From Palaemon carinicauda (lineage: Eukaryota; Arthropoda; Malacostraca; Decapoda; Palaemonidae), in NCBI RefSeq assembly GCF_036898095.1, contig NC_090729.1, forward strand, positions 64,574,670 to 64,638,669: a stretch of 64,000 bases of DNA, written 5' to 3'. Shown one piece after another: positions 25,542 to 36,760 of this stretch (within the stretch, counting starts at the first letter, position 1; each line of letters opens with the position of its first letter). The notes under the pieces are model-generated. The model saw nothing but the letters and a program-made list of their open reading frames with translations. It made no database searches and had not been told where the DNA came from. Position numbers and translations under genes: made by a program.

Positions 25542-25595
25542 TAATAATGATAATAATAATAATAATAATGATAATAATAATAATAGCCACTACAA
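24968..25595 (+). repeat. SINE-like shrimp dispersed repeat with (AAT)n tail
   Basis: GGCCAGGGCACCAGCCACCC, GAGATACTACC, GGTAAGCAGCTCTTCTAGGAG, CACTCCAAAATCAAACCATT, TTGCTTGAGGGTACAC and GGGCTATTTTCCCTGTTGG occur in order, ending in an AAT/ATA array (25,509-25,588). I recall this repeat as very common in caridean shrimp genomes. It has no coding capacity. The AAT tail marks its 3' end. Confidence 0.7.
25509..25588. repeat. Imperfect (AAT)n array
   Basis: AAT units interrupted by ATG-type variants; tail of the preceding repeat. Confidence 0.9.
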
Positions 25596-25934
25596 CAACA
25601 ACGGTCCACCACTTAATAAGCTTAACAACTTATTCAACCCATTAATATATGACGTCATTCTTACCCGAAGTCGGTGTGATCTGCTTTTCGACGAGTCAGT
25701 CAAAACTGGTTTTCTGTATATTTTTTCCCGTCAGTGAGTGGGGATCAAGGATTAGTTTTTAAACTAGAAATATGAAGCCTTATTAAGTGATATAATCAGA
25801 TCCGTTGATATGAAGGTTATGGTTGATTTCATAAGTAGTTTCTATTAGGGAAAATATACCGAGATATTTTGGCCAATCCAATTGTAGTAATCCTTTGCAG
25901 GACTTCTGTGGACTCAGAGTCAAAAGTTTGACTT

Positions 25935-26055
25935 CCTTATAACTTATATCAGAGAAATGGATTTGGATAGAGTCGAAGGCTTGACTTCATTCAGAGATAT
26001 GGATCTGGATAGAGTCGAAGGTTTGACTTCATTCAGAGAAATGAATCTGGATAAC
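25935..26055. repeat. Short tandem repeat, 2-3 copies of about 42-48 bp
   Basis: GATAGAGTCGAAGGCTTGAC with CATTCAGAGATATGGATCTG recurs, with an earlier diverged copy. It abuts the broken 3' side of the minus-strand RT remnant. Confidence 0.7.
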
Positions 26056-28060
26056 CAAAAAAATCAGGTTTTTAATAAGGATGTTAAAAAGGAGGGGGCT
26101 TGGATGCCTCCTTGAGGGATTTCTTTTTTCAGGGGAAAAAGGGGATGAAAACCCTTTGGAATGTTACCCTTGCTTCCCTATTATTTGAATATTGCCTAAC
26201 CCAAGACAGGAGGTTGCCCCTGACTCTTCCTGACAAGTGAGAACGAGATGGCTGGAGTACTAGCCAGTTCATATGCTTTTCCCAGATCCAGAAAGATCAC
26301 CTGGGCTTTATTGTTATTAATCGTGGCCATAACAAAAGCAATGCATTCATAGGTTCCTATCCCATCTACAAAGTCATACAGTCTGTGGTGTAGAGGGTCG
26401 AATTTCTATTTTAACCTGTTGAACACCATCCTCTCTGTGACCTTTTCTGTATAGCTGCTTAGGGCTATAGGTCTGTAGGAGTCCTCCTCCTTTGGCTTTG
26501 GGACTGATTAAGTGTCCTCATGTTTCCCGCTCCATGTCCTGAGTTGATCGATGGTAATTCTGGTGATGAGGAGGTAGACTTCCTTAGCGGGATTTCTCAT
26601 GTTTCTGAGCATGCTCTACATTATTAAGTCGGTGCCACAGGCTGTGTCTTTTGTTTTAGCTATAGCTTTTTCCAGTTCATCCCTTGTGTAAGGGGTATCA
26701 GTGTGATCCGACATGCCGCAAGTGGCGTTGATCATTGTTGCCCTAATTAGGATTAGTGCCTCCTGTCTTTGTCTGGTGGCTAACGGGTGATTGGAGGATT
26801 TCGCTTTGTCTGCAAATCCTTGGGCTATCCTTAGGGCTTCTGCCTGATGATTTGGGTGGGCAATTGTGGTGGCACGTTTTTAACCTGACACCTTGTTGAA
26901 AAAACTCCATATCCTCCTGAGGTAGGTGAAGCTATTCACATCAGTGCACTAGTCTACCCATTTTTGTTTCTTGACTTCTGTGGCTACCTGTACAGAGTGG
27001 TTTGTCACTTTCATGAGTGTTGTTGTGTTTGAATAGTTTGGGCACCCTGTTTACATTTTTGTTCATTTCTTTGTTCATCGAGTTATAATACCACACGTCT
27101 TTGTGATCATTTTTCGGGAGTGTCTTTTCTTGCAAAGAGCTATTTGCAGCTTCGTTGAATCTGGAGGTCTAGTTGAGTAATATAAGGTAGGGGTCCACGG
27201 GGGAGCGGGTTCTTTAAGTATATATTGGCCCAACTTAACATGTGTCGTTAAAATAGCTCCCAATTGGCAGAATCAGGACTCCTTCTGCGTGGAGGTGTTT
27301 GCTGGTCAGGAGATTTTTCACCTTTTATAGAAAAAATAATGCAAAAGTGTTCACTAGTGATGACCTTGTGAAGGTTCCAGGAGGAGCGCAGGATGAAGTT
27401 GCCAGAAACAAAAGCGAGATCTAGCTGTCCCTTGCTTTATGTGTGGTAAAGTTTGTATTGTTTAGCTGTTTGACTGCGTTGAAATCCTCTAGGAGGATGG
27501 AGAGACAATTGCTTAAGCAGTTGGTGGCCTGGCGACTTAGGTATGGGGTAGTGGGCATTAAAATCGACTGGGAAAAAGGTGTCCGGGTTTTCTACTTTGG
27601 TGAATAAGAGGTTGACATCAAACTGTTTTGTGGGAGATTTATATTTATTGTGAATGGTGAGTGTTGAGTGTATTAAAATCATTTGTACAGGAAGGAATTC
27701 AGCTACATTACAGTCCATATTGTTTATTTTTTTGGAGGGTATGGCATTCTTTACTATGGTGATTAGGCCATGTATTATATCTGTGTGATGGACTCTGTAT
27801 ATTTCATAATTGGCCAAAGAGGAGGTGTGGTTTTCTGATAGCAGTGTTTCTTGTAGTAATATTATGTCAGGGTTTTAACTGCCACTTACGATTGTAAGAA
27901 TATATAATTACATTTTATACTGGCAATAATCCATGAGAGGATTGGTAAATTGTTCCGGGAGGGTCGAGGTTCTGTTGTGCCATTTACATCTGGAAAAAAT
28001 TATTGAAATGACGGGCTTTAGCATATTTATTAAGAGTTGGATGTATGGTCTAGCTGTTTC
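26056..28060 (-). pseudogene. Family-G ORF2: AP-endonuclease and RT fragments
   Basis: Read on the minus strand from 28,060. The endonuclease part (27,817-27,250) has IHSTLTIHNKYKSPTKQFD, DTFFPVDFNAHYPI (the xGDFNAHH motif, with one change) and LDLAFVSGNF...ITSEHF (the SDH-type motif as SEH). The RT part (about 26,930-26,060) has RRIWSFFNKVSGK, ACGTDLI, PKEEDSYRPIALSS, VTERMVFNRL and QVIFLDLGKAYELAS (motif A), then LLFNILIKNL. It stops before the YADD box, where a short tandem repeat begins. Many stops and shifts occur. It lies directly downstream of the gag at 28.3-29.75 kb in the same orientation, so both belong to one insertion. Confidence 0.8.
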
Positions 28061-28343
28061 TATGTTAATTTCAGGAGCGTAGGTTTTTATGAGTGAGCCA
28101 ATGTCTTCATTGATAGGAATCCTTGGTTGGGTGGGGTATACGCTGGTTTCAGGTGCTACTAAAAGATTTTCAGTCTTAGGTGGGGAGGGAAGGTTTAGCT
28201 ATTTCTGTGCTATTCGTTGGGTTTGTTGTTTGGAGGGGATGATTAATTTTGGGGCTTGTTAATGGGATTAAAGGCATGAATGTGGGAGGAGGATGTGGTG
28301 GCATGAATAGAAGATGAGAGAGAGGTTTATGCTGAGATGAGGT

Positions 28344-29755
28344 TCAGGATAAGACTGTTGGGTTTTGGGTTCTGGTTCTGGGTTTAGGTGCTCTCTGAGG
28401 CAGTGGTTGGAGGGGGTTGATGTTAGGTTTTGGGGTTGCTGTTGGGTGGTAAGTGGGCGATTGTTTTCCGAAGCTGCAGCGGCGGCGTACGAGGTCTAAG
28501 GGACTTCTTTTGGTTTGATCATTTTTTTTCCTTAAGGGAGGTTTGTTGATTTGGATGCCTTTGAGGAATCTTTGCCGTTTGGAGTGTGTTTTGCTGCTAG
28601 CAATCCTTGTTAGGCTGGCAAGGCATCTTATATTCCAAGCATGATGCCTTTTGGAAGAGGTTGGGAATTTGTCTTCGGTTTCTTCATTTTTTAATCTGTT
28701 CAGGCATTTGTCAGCATTTTGCCTCTTCGCAGAGATGCCACACACATAATGTAGGGCTTTGCAGTTGGCTCTATGGTGCCCATATTGTTGGCAATTATAG
28801 CAGCGCAGGTGTTCAAGGGTGTAGATTTCTAAATTGAATTTACCTCAGATTCCTCGATCCAGCTAGCTGAGGGGGGGTTCTGGTTGTAAACCGTTCAGCT
28901 TGGACAAAACTGAGGTGTCTAGTAATCGGTGCAATGTTAAGGTTAGGGGAGAAGCCACATACAACAATATTGGTTGTTTTCTCAGTTCTGTCAAATTCAA
29001 TGAAAGTGGGAATATAGCTCAGAACCTCTATTGCTTCGTCATCTTGGGGGGATACTATTTTGTCTCCGTTTCTATTAGCCCTCACAGAAATTCTGAGTTT
29101 GGGACGGCTTAACTCCACCTTCTTTATCTCACTGTAAGCACTATAACTTTTGCTATTTACTACTTTAAACACTGGTCTATTTATAAGCACCGAAGAAATT
29201 TCTTTCCTCTTATGTTTTTGGATGATGCCTCGGTAAAAGCCTCTTGTGTGTCTTGATTGGCCAAGAGGTCTTCTTCAGATGTATATCCATTGTTTTTCAT
29301 TGAGACAATGTTCACTGCTTCGTTTGTTGGAATAGGAAGGATGGCATTGGAAGTAAAATGCTGTCAGGGTTCAATATTATTGGCCAGAAGTAGGGGTTGC
29401 TTCACAATTTGTACCTGGTCTGTAGGTGAGATTGCAGGTCTTTCCCTAATGGCACCCCGAAGGGCTGTTAGTTCACTGAGGTTGTTTGAATTAGCGGTGC
29501 TATTTTGAATAAAAGTGGTGTGTTGTAAAAAGGGGCTATTTGGTAAAATGTTGCCGTTTTGTAAGAATTCTGGCGAAGAATGCTGAGCAAACTCTGTAGG
29601 GTTTGCGCAATTTACTTTGGAGCGATCGTATAGGTAGGGGATACAAGGCTGATAGAAGGGAGATGACAGTTTTCTCGGGAGTCTGTGCCGACCACAACTC
29701 CCACCGTCCCCGAACCCAAAGTATTGGCTTTTACCTGGTGAGTTGGACAATCCAT
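28344..29755 (-). pseudogene. gag: Family-G non-LTR gag (ORF1)
   Basis: Three minus-strand frames in order carry an N-terminal Asn/Ser/Pro-rich part (29,750-29,364), a core (29,190-28,840) and a zinc-knuckle part (28,830-28,344). The core has LRISVRANRNGDKIVSPQDD and VVCGFSPNLNI. The zinc-knuckle part has C-Y-N-C-Q-Q-Y-G-H-H-R-A-N-C (CX2CX4HX4C with all four ligands) and KRHHAWNIRCLASL, then a basic, Pro-rich C-terminus. Two frameshifts separate the parts. The 5' end lies near 29,760, facing the plus-strand element that starts just beyond it. Confidence 0.8.
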
Positions 29756-30240
29756 CCTTAAAGGATTAGCAGCTCTTTGTTATCACCATGACCCTGCTCG
29801 GAATAGTGGCAGTGACCACAATAGTGCACCCTTACTGGATAAGTGGAAGTGACTTCAGGCTATCCCCCGGATTAGTGATAACCTCAGGCCATTCGCCTGG
29901 AATTATGAAAGTTCTCCCCTGCTCAGAAAACTTTTTGGACTTAGAAATAAGGCTTTTGGATCTCTGAAAAAGTAACACTTTTGTGAATTATGTTTAAGCT
30001 CCTGCTGCATGTTTACCTGTCCCCTTGGACTGGTAAATGGCATATGAGGACCCTCCCTCCTCTCCGAAGAGGTGGGGCCCCACCTTTGTGACCCCGTCCC
30101 CTCCCAATTCCTATCGATGAGGAGAATGGGCTCTCCTTTCTCTTTCCCAGAAAAATAGAAAAAAATGCAGAAGATACACTCTCCAGAGGGCTGTGACGAA
30201 ACAGGCAGTGATGGTAGTGACATTACTGAGATCAATGAAG
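29756..30240. other. Junction between two divergently oriented family-G copies
   Basis: No secure coding sequence. It lies between the 5' side of the minus-strand gag and the 5' side of the plus-strand gag, so it may be the two 5' UTRs or the original target. Confidence 0.35.
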
Positions 30241-30856
30241 ACAGTGGAACAGATTAAGCAGCACCGATAATTTGCAGTTAGACCTCAACCTTTTGCTATG
30301 AGAAGCATCCTAGTACCAGCCAGCAGATGTACGCCAGATGAGGAAACCCCAGTACCACGGGATGATCACAAAGGTAATGTGATTTACTATGAAACTGAGT
30401 AAGGTCCACACCATCCGATATTTTTTGCTAAGCAAGGCTACTGGTAAGAATTTTGACCCCCATATGAACCATATAGTGCTTTCAAAGAAACAGAGATATT
30501 ACGTAAAAACATAAATCCCCCCCCCCGCAAAATTGGAATTAACCCTTACCCATTTTGGGGAAATTTGAGTAACTGCAAAGAATAGTAATGCTTTAAGTCT
30601 ACTTGCAGGTGACCCACAGTATATCCCATTCGTTTCGGAGAACAGAACAAGGTACATTATGGTTAATGGGTACCCCACTGCATACAGTGTAGAGCATATA
30701 AATGAGGTAGAAGGCTGCAGTAACGCTGAACGCCAAATGAGAGGTAAGGTAGCAACCACCACGGTAAAATGGAGGTACAAGAGGGCTATCACCCCGCAGA
30801 CGCTTGACTGAGTTTTTTGGGTGAAGTAAAATGTTAAGGAATTCATAGCCCCTCTC
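30240..30856 (+). pseudogene. gag: Family-G gag, part upstream of the piggyBac-like insertion
   Basis: The best readable part is VMVNGYPTAYSVEHINEVEG (from about 30,655), ERQMRGKVATTT, KWRYKRAITPQTL, and finally EFIAPL ending exactly at the TTAA of the inserted element. EFIAPL-LRYY aligns without gaps to EYTPEPLQCY of the gag at 15.8 kb once one TTAA is counted. Stops are frequent and the N-terminus is not recognisable. Confidence 0.65.
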
Positions 30857-30860
30857 TTAA

Positions 30861-33669
30861 CCCTGGATAGGTACGGTGGGTCGTTTGCGACCCCGAGCGT
30901 AAAAAAAAAACAGGTTTTTCTCACGTGACTCACCCCTGTGACTGAATTTGTGGGTGATCGACCTGCAGGAGGTGTCTCCCCTACACGCTCTAGTAGTGTC
31001 CAGATGTGCATTGCTGTAGCTGTACTCCTTCCCCGATTTCTGAGACGCGTCGGGGTCGTTCGCGTCCGAGTTTACCCTTCTGAGGTAGTTTGCATAATTA
31101 TCAAAGTTATTACGTATTATGAAATTGTCGTAGAATGGTGCAACTTGTATAGGTTATCAGTTGTGGAAAGTCTTGGTGGATTGTTTAGCTACCATGTGCA
31201 TGTTTTTTTTTTTAGTTAAAATGTCGTTCATCACCACGAGGACCATTTTACCGCGAGTGCCCCTTTTTCATTTTTTCTCATTTTTTTACCAAGTCATTTT
31301 TCCGTAAGATATTGCCAAATAGTGTCGTAAAACTTTTGCTTGTTTAGTGTTGGAAAGTGTGTCTAGATGATCTGGCTACCCATGCATGACTTTGTTTTTG
31401 TCAGATACGACGTAGTTATTGGTATATTGGGTATTTAACTGCGGTTACCAATTTCTGTTTTTTTTTCAATATTTGTAAAAATTACTACGTAGTAAGGAAT
31501 TGCCGTATATTATTCATTTTTTTTTCATGTTTATGTGTTAGAAAGTGTGCCTTGATGGTTGGGCTAACACGTGCATGTCTTTTTTTTTATCTGAGATGTC
31601 GTATATTAGAATGTCGGGCATTTTACCGCGAGTGTCCCTTTTTAATTTTTTTTAATTTTTTTGCCAAGTCATTTTTCCGTAAGATATTGCGAAATAGTGT
31701 CGTAAAACTTTTGCTTTTTTAATGTTGGAAAGTGTGTCTAGATGATCTGGCTACCCATGCGTGATTTTGTTTTTGTCAGATACGACGTAGTTATTGGTAT
31801 ATTGGGTATTTAACTGCGGTTGCCAATTTCTGTTTTTTTTTTCAATATTTGTAAAAATTTACTACGTAGTAAGGAATTGCCGTATATTATTGATTTTTTT
31901 TTCATGTTTATGTGTTAGAAAGTGTGCCTTGATGGTTGGGCTAACACGTGCATGTCTTTTTTTTTTATCTGAGATGCCGTATATTAGAATGTTGGGCATT
32001 TTTCCGCGAGTGTCCCTTTTTATTTGTTTTGCATTTTTTTGCTTAGTCATGTTACCGTAAGGAATTGGCAAGTAGTGTCGCAAAACTTATATTTTTATAG
32101 TGTTGGAAAGTGTTTCTAGATGATCTGGCTACCCATGCCTATTTTTTTTTTAGCCAGATATGGCGTATATATAAGTATGTGTTCGATTTTCCTGTGATTG
32201 CCATTTTTTCGTTTTTTCCCATTTCTTTCAAAATTACTACGTACTAAGGAACTATCACAGAGTAATATTTCATTTATATGTTTATTTGTCGGAAAATATG
32301 CCTTGATGGTTTGCCTAGCACGTGGCTGAAATTTTTTTTTTTCTAAAATGCCGTATATTAGAATGGCCATTTTTCCACGAGTGCCCCTTTTTATTTGTTT
32401 TGCATTTTTTTGCTTAGTCATGTTACCGTAAGGAATTGGCAAGTAGTGTCGCAAAACTTATATTTTTATAGTGTTGGAAAGTGTTTCTAGATGATCTGGC
32501 TACCCATGCCTATCTTTTTTTTAGCCAGATATGGCGTATATATAGGTATGTGTTCGATTTTCCGGTGATTGCCATTTTTTCGTTTTTTCCCAATTCTTTC
32601 AAAATTACTACGTACTAAGGAACTATCACAGAGTAATGATTCCTCTAGATGTTTATTTGTCGGAAAATTTTGTTTACTTTTTTTTTGATTGAATATCATC
32701 AAATTTTTTTAGCTAAAATATTGTTTTACATTTTTTTTTTCGATTTTATTTCCCTTCAAAAAAAATTTTTTGGGTCAGAATTTTAATTTTATAGTCGTAA
32801 AATAATCGACAATTATCCAGCAACCCACCATACAATTTTTATGCATATCCAATAATAATTAGATTAGTAAATAACACCTTGAAATTGACATACCCTTCCT
32901 ACATTTCAAGTGGCAGATTAGGGAGTCTGAGTCAGTGTGGTTGGCGGCCATTTTGTGGACATATCCGAAGCGTAAGCTGCCCTATCTATATATATTCTTG
33001 TTCCCTATAGAATTTGTGATATTTTGGTATATTTTTACCTGCATAAATATCATATTATATATTAAATATATGTATTTTTTTACGAAATTTCCAAGTACTC
33101 AAAAAATTACCTTTAGATATGGCCCCTGATATAAATGTAATTTACAAAATAATGAAGATTTTTTTTACATATTTCTATTTTAGGATAACATATGTTTATT
33201 CCCTAAAAAAATTAGCCACTTCCTATTTCATTTGGGTACCCAAAAAAATTCATGAAATTTGAACAATTTTTTTTGGCCAAAAAAAGTTACCCTTTTTTTC
33301 TCATTTCAGATCTTCACCTCCATGGGTCTGACTTCATCCAAAATACATCAAGATGTGTCCTAAACATTCAAGAATCAATTCCTAAAAGGATTTGTGTATA
33401 TATGTATAAACTTTTTTTTTATGAATTTTTATGTCAGGTCTTTTTTTTTTCTACTTAATTTTTTAAAATATTTATAATAAATAGTTTTTCTGCAGATGAG
33501 TAGTATTTATCTTTACAGTTGTTTTAAGCATTCATTGAAGTTTTTTTTGGCAAAAGAAAAAAGGAGGTTACTGCAAAAACTGATTTTTCAAGAATTTTTT
33601 TTGGCGTCGGGGTCGTTCGCGTCCGAGTATACCCTTAAAGGGGTGTCCGAGGACCGTACCTATCCAGGG
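30861..33669. mobile_element. piggyBac-like non-autonomous element, 2,809 bp
   Basis: Perfect 17-bp terminal inverted repeats CCCTGGATAGGTACGGT (30,861-30,877) and ACCGTACCTATCCAGGG (33,653-33,669) are flanked on both sides by TTAA (30,857-30,860; 33,670-33,673). A TTAA target with CCCT...AGGG ends is the hallmark of the piggyBac superfamily. A subterminal GGGTCGTTTGCGACCC dyad lies at about 30,881-30,896. GCGTCGGGGTCGTTCGCGTCCGAG occurs as a direct repeat near 31,046 and 33,604. The interior is AT-rich, has many T runs and encodes no transposase (no long frame), so the element would need a transposase in trans. Confidence 0.85.
31100..32720. repeat. Higher-order tandem repeat inside the piggyBac-like element
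   Basis: TTTTNCCGCGAGTGYCCC recurs at 31,246, 31,621, 31,999 and (as CCACGAG) 32,370, giving steps of 375, 378 and 371 bp. Within each unit two related halves of about 187 bp alternate: one has TTGGAAAGTGTGTCTAGATG with CTGGCTACCCATGC, the other TTAGAAAGTGTGCCTTGATG with GGGCTAACACGTGC. Short open frames on the minus strand are copies of one another because of this repeat. Confidence 0.85.
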
Positions 33670-34060
33670 TTAAGGTATTACAACTGCCAGATATATGGCC
33701 ATCACAGTAACGAGTGCAAGAGCAAAGCCAAGTGTGGCATCTGTTAAAGAACACCCAAATACCCCAACTGTGGAGAAAGGAACCATGCATGGGTCAAGCG
33801 GTGTCACACTCGACTTATTATTCTTTACAAAAAGGGCCTCTCAGTCAGGCTTCTTCGTGCTAGGTCCACTCAGCGACCACAGGCTGGGCCCCCCATTGGA
33901 ACTCAGGGTGAACAACTCCCTCTTAGTAGGCCCCATGCTGATAACTCCTACCGGGGACAATGGTTTGTCTCCGAAGGACTCTCCTATGCTAATGAAACCC
34001 TCCTAAGTAAAATTAGGCTATCTGCTGCCCCACCCCACCGAGGTCTACATCCCTCCCTCA
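33670..34060 (+). pseudogene. gag: Family-G gag zinc-knuckle end, downstream of the insertion
   Basis: Continues in frame after the TTAA: Y-Y-N-C-Q-I-Y-G-H-H-S-N-E-C (first ligand Cys replaced by Tyr, codon 33,676-33,678), then KCGIC, PNCGERNHAWVKRC and a Ser/Pro-rich stretch. The NHAWVKRC motif is the family's HHAWNxRC. Stops appear beyond about 33,745 unless the frame is changed. Confidence 0.75.
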
Positions 34061-34519
34061 AATAAAGAAAGTTGCTCAGTCATCCTTGGTGAGGTCGAGT
34101 TCGAATCAAAACCCTCCGTCAGCCTCACAGTCATTTCCCTCCCTCTACCCCTTAGAACCCTCCCTTACCTGTCTATAAACTAGACAGACCCCGCCCCTCC
34201 AGACTGCAGTACAGCAGAACCCTTTGCTAGCACATCCTCGGCAGCAGAAAGAGGACCTATGGCCATTCAGTCTGTGATGGAAAACTCATCAGTTGAATCA
34301 GGTGGTCTCCATAAAACCCCAATAGCAGATGTCATGGACACCCTATCTTTGAAGGCTGCCCTTATTCAAATGACAACCATACTGGCAGAGGCACTGTGCA
34401 TACTGGTGAAACAATTGACCAATAAACTGATGAACCTAATCACCTTATTTACTTCTGTGTTGGCAAGCAAACATGGCCACCTCCAGCTGTCAATCTGATT
34501 CAGAATTCGGCCTCTTTTT
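34061..34519 (+). pseudogene. Family-G gag C-terminus / ORF1-ORF2 junction
   Basis: Pro/Ser/Gln-rich, frame-shifted sequence with a 79-aa frame (34,259-34,498) and no catalytic motif; it lies between gag zinc knuckles and endonuclease. Confidence 0.5.
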
Positions 34520-35062
34520 CAGGAAAGCAGAAACCTAAAAATTATCCTATGGAACATTCACAGCATTCGGAGCAAATGTGCCCTCCTTCAGTCGCAAACT
34601 GAAGCACTTAAGCCCGATGTTGTGCTGCTTTAGGGAACCCTACTTGGCAAGGCAGCCTCTTTTTTCTTTAGGAACTATCCTATCTACAGCACACCTCACA
34701 ATAACAGCACACGGGGTCTCATGACTCTATTTAAGAACACCATTCCCTCCCTCAAGCTCCCTCCAACCCCTTACGGTGACATCGCAACTTTTGGCTTTCA
34801 AATCACACTTGCGCAAACAACACTCTTCGTACACAACATTTACAAGAACCTCAATAAGACACTTGAAGCAAAGCAGGTGTTTTAAGGCCTATCACCCTTT
34901 TTTTCCTTCCCAAAGTACCAATCAGACTGGTTGCCCCATATAGGTCCCTCATTAACGACCCAGCCACCAGCAATCACAATAGAGGAGGCACCCTAGATCT
35001 CACTTTTGCCCACAGGCAACTGCTAAATGCAGCAACCGGTAACTCCATCTCTAACTAGCCAG
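34520..35062 (+). pseudogene. Family-G AP-endonuclease domain (ORF2)
   Basis: LKIILWNIHSIRSKCALLQSQ (usual ILQWNIxSIRSK), LKPDVVLL, MTLFKNTIPS, TTLFVHNIYKNLNKTL and GGTLDLTFAHRQLLNAATGN appear in the order of APE-type endonucleases that nick the target. A stop replaces part of the QET motif after VVLL, and one or more frameshifts occur. Similar motifs are at 27.3-27.8 kb on the other strand. Confidence 0.75.
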
Positions 35063-36760
35063 CGACCACTTTGCTACAATCATCACCCTACCCCTCCCCA
35101 AGCTCCCACCCATCCCTCCTCCGGCCCCTAAATGGAACCCTGATTTTGCCAAGTGGGATGTCTTCGATGGCAGTATGACCTCATGGGCAAACAGGCAGTT
35201 GGACACCCTCCCTGACGACCCCATACCCATCCTGGATGAGTTCATACGGCAGCTGGTCGCTGACGCAGATGCCTTCATACCAAGGAAAAGGCCGCGCACC
35301 AACACTAATACTACGTACAAAGACGCCTGGTAGTATTGCCCGAGGATCATGATGAATAGGCGTGTCAACAGAGTCCGCAAACTTTTCAGGCGTCACAGGA
35401 CTGAAGATCTGCTTCATCTCTTGTGGGAAGTCGTTGCCCACTCAATTGAGGATGCAAGAGATGTCAAGTGTGAAATATGTCTTTTGTGGTGCTGTGATAT
35501 ATCCAACCATAAATCCCTCAAGGCCATATGGTCCCGGTTTGACAAATTAACAGGGAAAAACTAACCCAAGAATTCACCCACACACCCTGCCCCTCAGGCA
35601 GAAGCTGAGAGGATAGCTGCATCTATTGCGGAGTGAAATAAATCCTTAAATCTCAGCAGGAAAATCAGACTCAGGCAACAAATACTTTGTCCAGTCCGAA
35701 TCAGTGTCAGAGATGCCGCCTGCAATGTCCCTGCACACACAGACACCGCTGCACTATTGAAGAGCTTAGCTTAGCACTTGCAAAATGTGAAAACATTGCA
35801 TCAGGAGCAGATAATTTAACATATTCCATGCTCAAGCACCTTGGCACTCCTACCTCGCTAGTACACCTACACATCATTAATCTCATTCATACGAAAAGGA
35901 TATATCCACCACAGTGGAACAAACAAGACACAACTCACGTTCCCAAAACCAACTGAACCTGGCTTGTACAGGCCTATTATGCTCCTCAGCTCTATTGGTG
36001 AAGTCGCTGCGAGAATGGTCCTTAAAAGACTCCAATGGGTAGTCACCACAGAATATATGCTTACACCAGTGGCATTGAAACCCAAGAATGTATTCTGATG
36101 TTATGCCAATGATCGACCACAAGAGCAACCCTTGTAATTTTCCTTTACCTTGAAAAGGTCCTGAGGCAATGCTAATGGTCCTAGTTAGGGAAGGAGTCAG
36201 AGGCCACCTCCTCTCATTGGCAAAACAGTACATGCACAAGACTGCTGCCAGAGTTACCTTTCAAGGAGCCTCCTCCCACTACCTTCCCCTTGAGAATGGT
36301 ACTCCTAAGGGTGACATTCTCATCCCATTCTTATTTCACGTTCTCCTTTAAAACATTCTTGATGAGGAGTACCCTGACGGTGTAGAGGTATTTATATATG
36401 CAGACGATGTATGTATCGCAACCCTGCACTCTGTCTTTACCAACCATCGTAAAATGTAAATAGCCATTGACATATATAATAAGGTTAAGGATATTGTTCT
36501 AAAAATCAACAATAACTAAAGCCATGGCAGTAAAGCATACGTATCGTCCTCCCCCACTCCTCCTACTAGGCGCACCTATCAAGTGGGTAGATAATTATGT
36601 CTATTTAGGAGTAAATATCAATTTTAGGTTCACACCTGATACCCCAGATAGAAATGTTGAAACTTAGAACTAAGCCCCATATCTCAGCACTCAGAAAAAT
36701 TATCTCCCTCAGTCAGGGCCTCTCATCAAATTCTTAGACTGTTCTATATCCAGGCTGTAC
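35063..36760 (+). pseudogene. Family-G reverse transcriptase domain (ORF2)
   Basis: A long pre-RT segment (WNPDFAKWDVFDGSMTSWA, DEFIRQLVADADAFIPRKRP, RRVNRVRKLFRRHR) leads into ASGADNLTYSMLKHL, VPKTN, SSIGEVAARMVLKRL, FLYLEKVLR (motif A, degraded) and ARVTFQGASSHYLPLENGTP with KGDILIPFLFHVLL (motif B region). The catalytic YADD box (VFIYADDVCIATL) is at 36,397-36,408, both Asp present. PPPLLLLGAPIKWVDNYVYLGV follows. At least six frameshifts or stops mean it is not expressed as RT. Confidence 0.85.
36361..36480 (+). other. RT catalytic box (YADD) of family-G copy A
   Basis: VFIYADDVCIATLHSVFT is intact here, whereas the matching position at about 44,141 in the 44-47 kb copy has lost one codon and an Asp. 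Confidence 0.8.

Larger units (their letters stand above)
24918..25760 (+). mobile_element. Probable Ty3 copy 3 LTR interrupted by a SINE-like repeat
   Basis: AGGGAGGGAGAT at about 24,919-24,930 repeats the PPT of copy 1 and is followed by TTAAGATTATAG, compared with TGTAATATAAGG in copy 1. On the far side of the inserted repeat, TATATGACGTCATTCTTACCCG (about 25,646-25,667) parallels AAGTGACGTCATTTTCTCGTCACGGG of the copy 1 LTR. Boundaries are not resolved. Confidence 0.4.

Noticed and set aside
31862..32702. Two or three similar 70-110-aa minus-strand proteins
   Set aside because: They resemble each other only because they lie on the higher-order tandem repeat; composition is Lys/Asn-rich from T runs.
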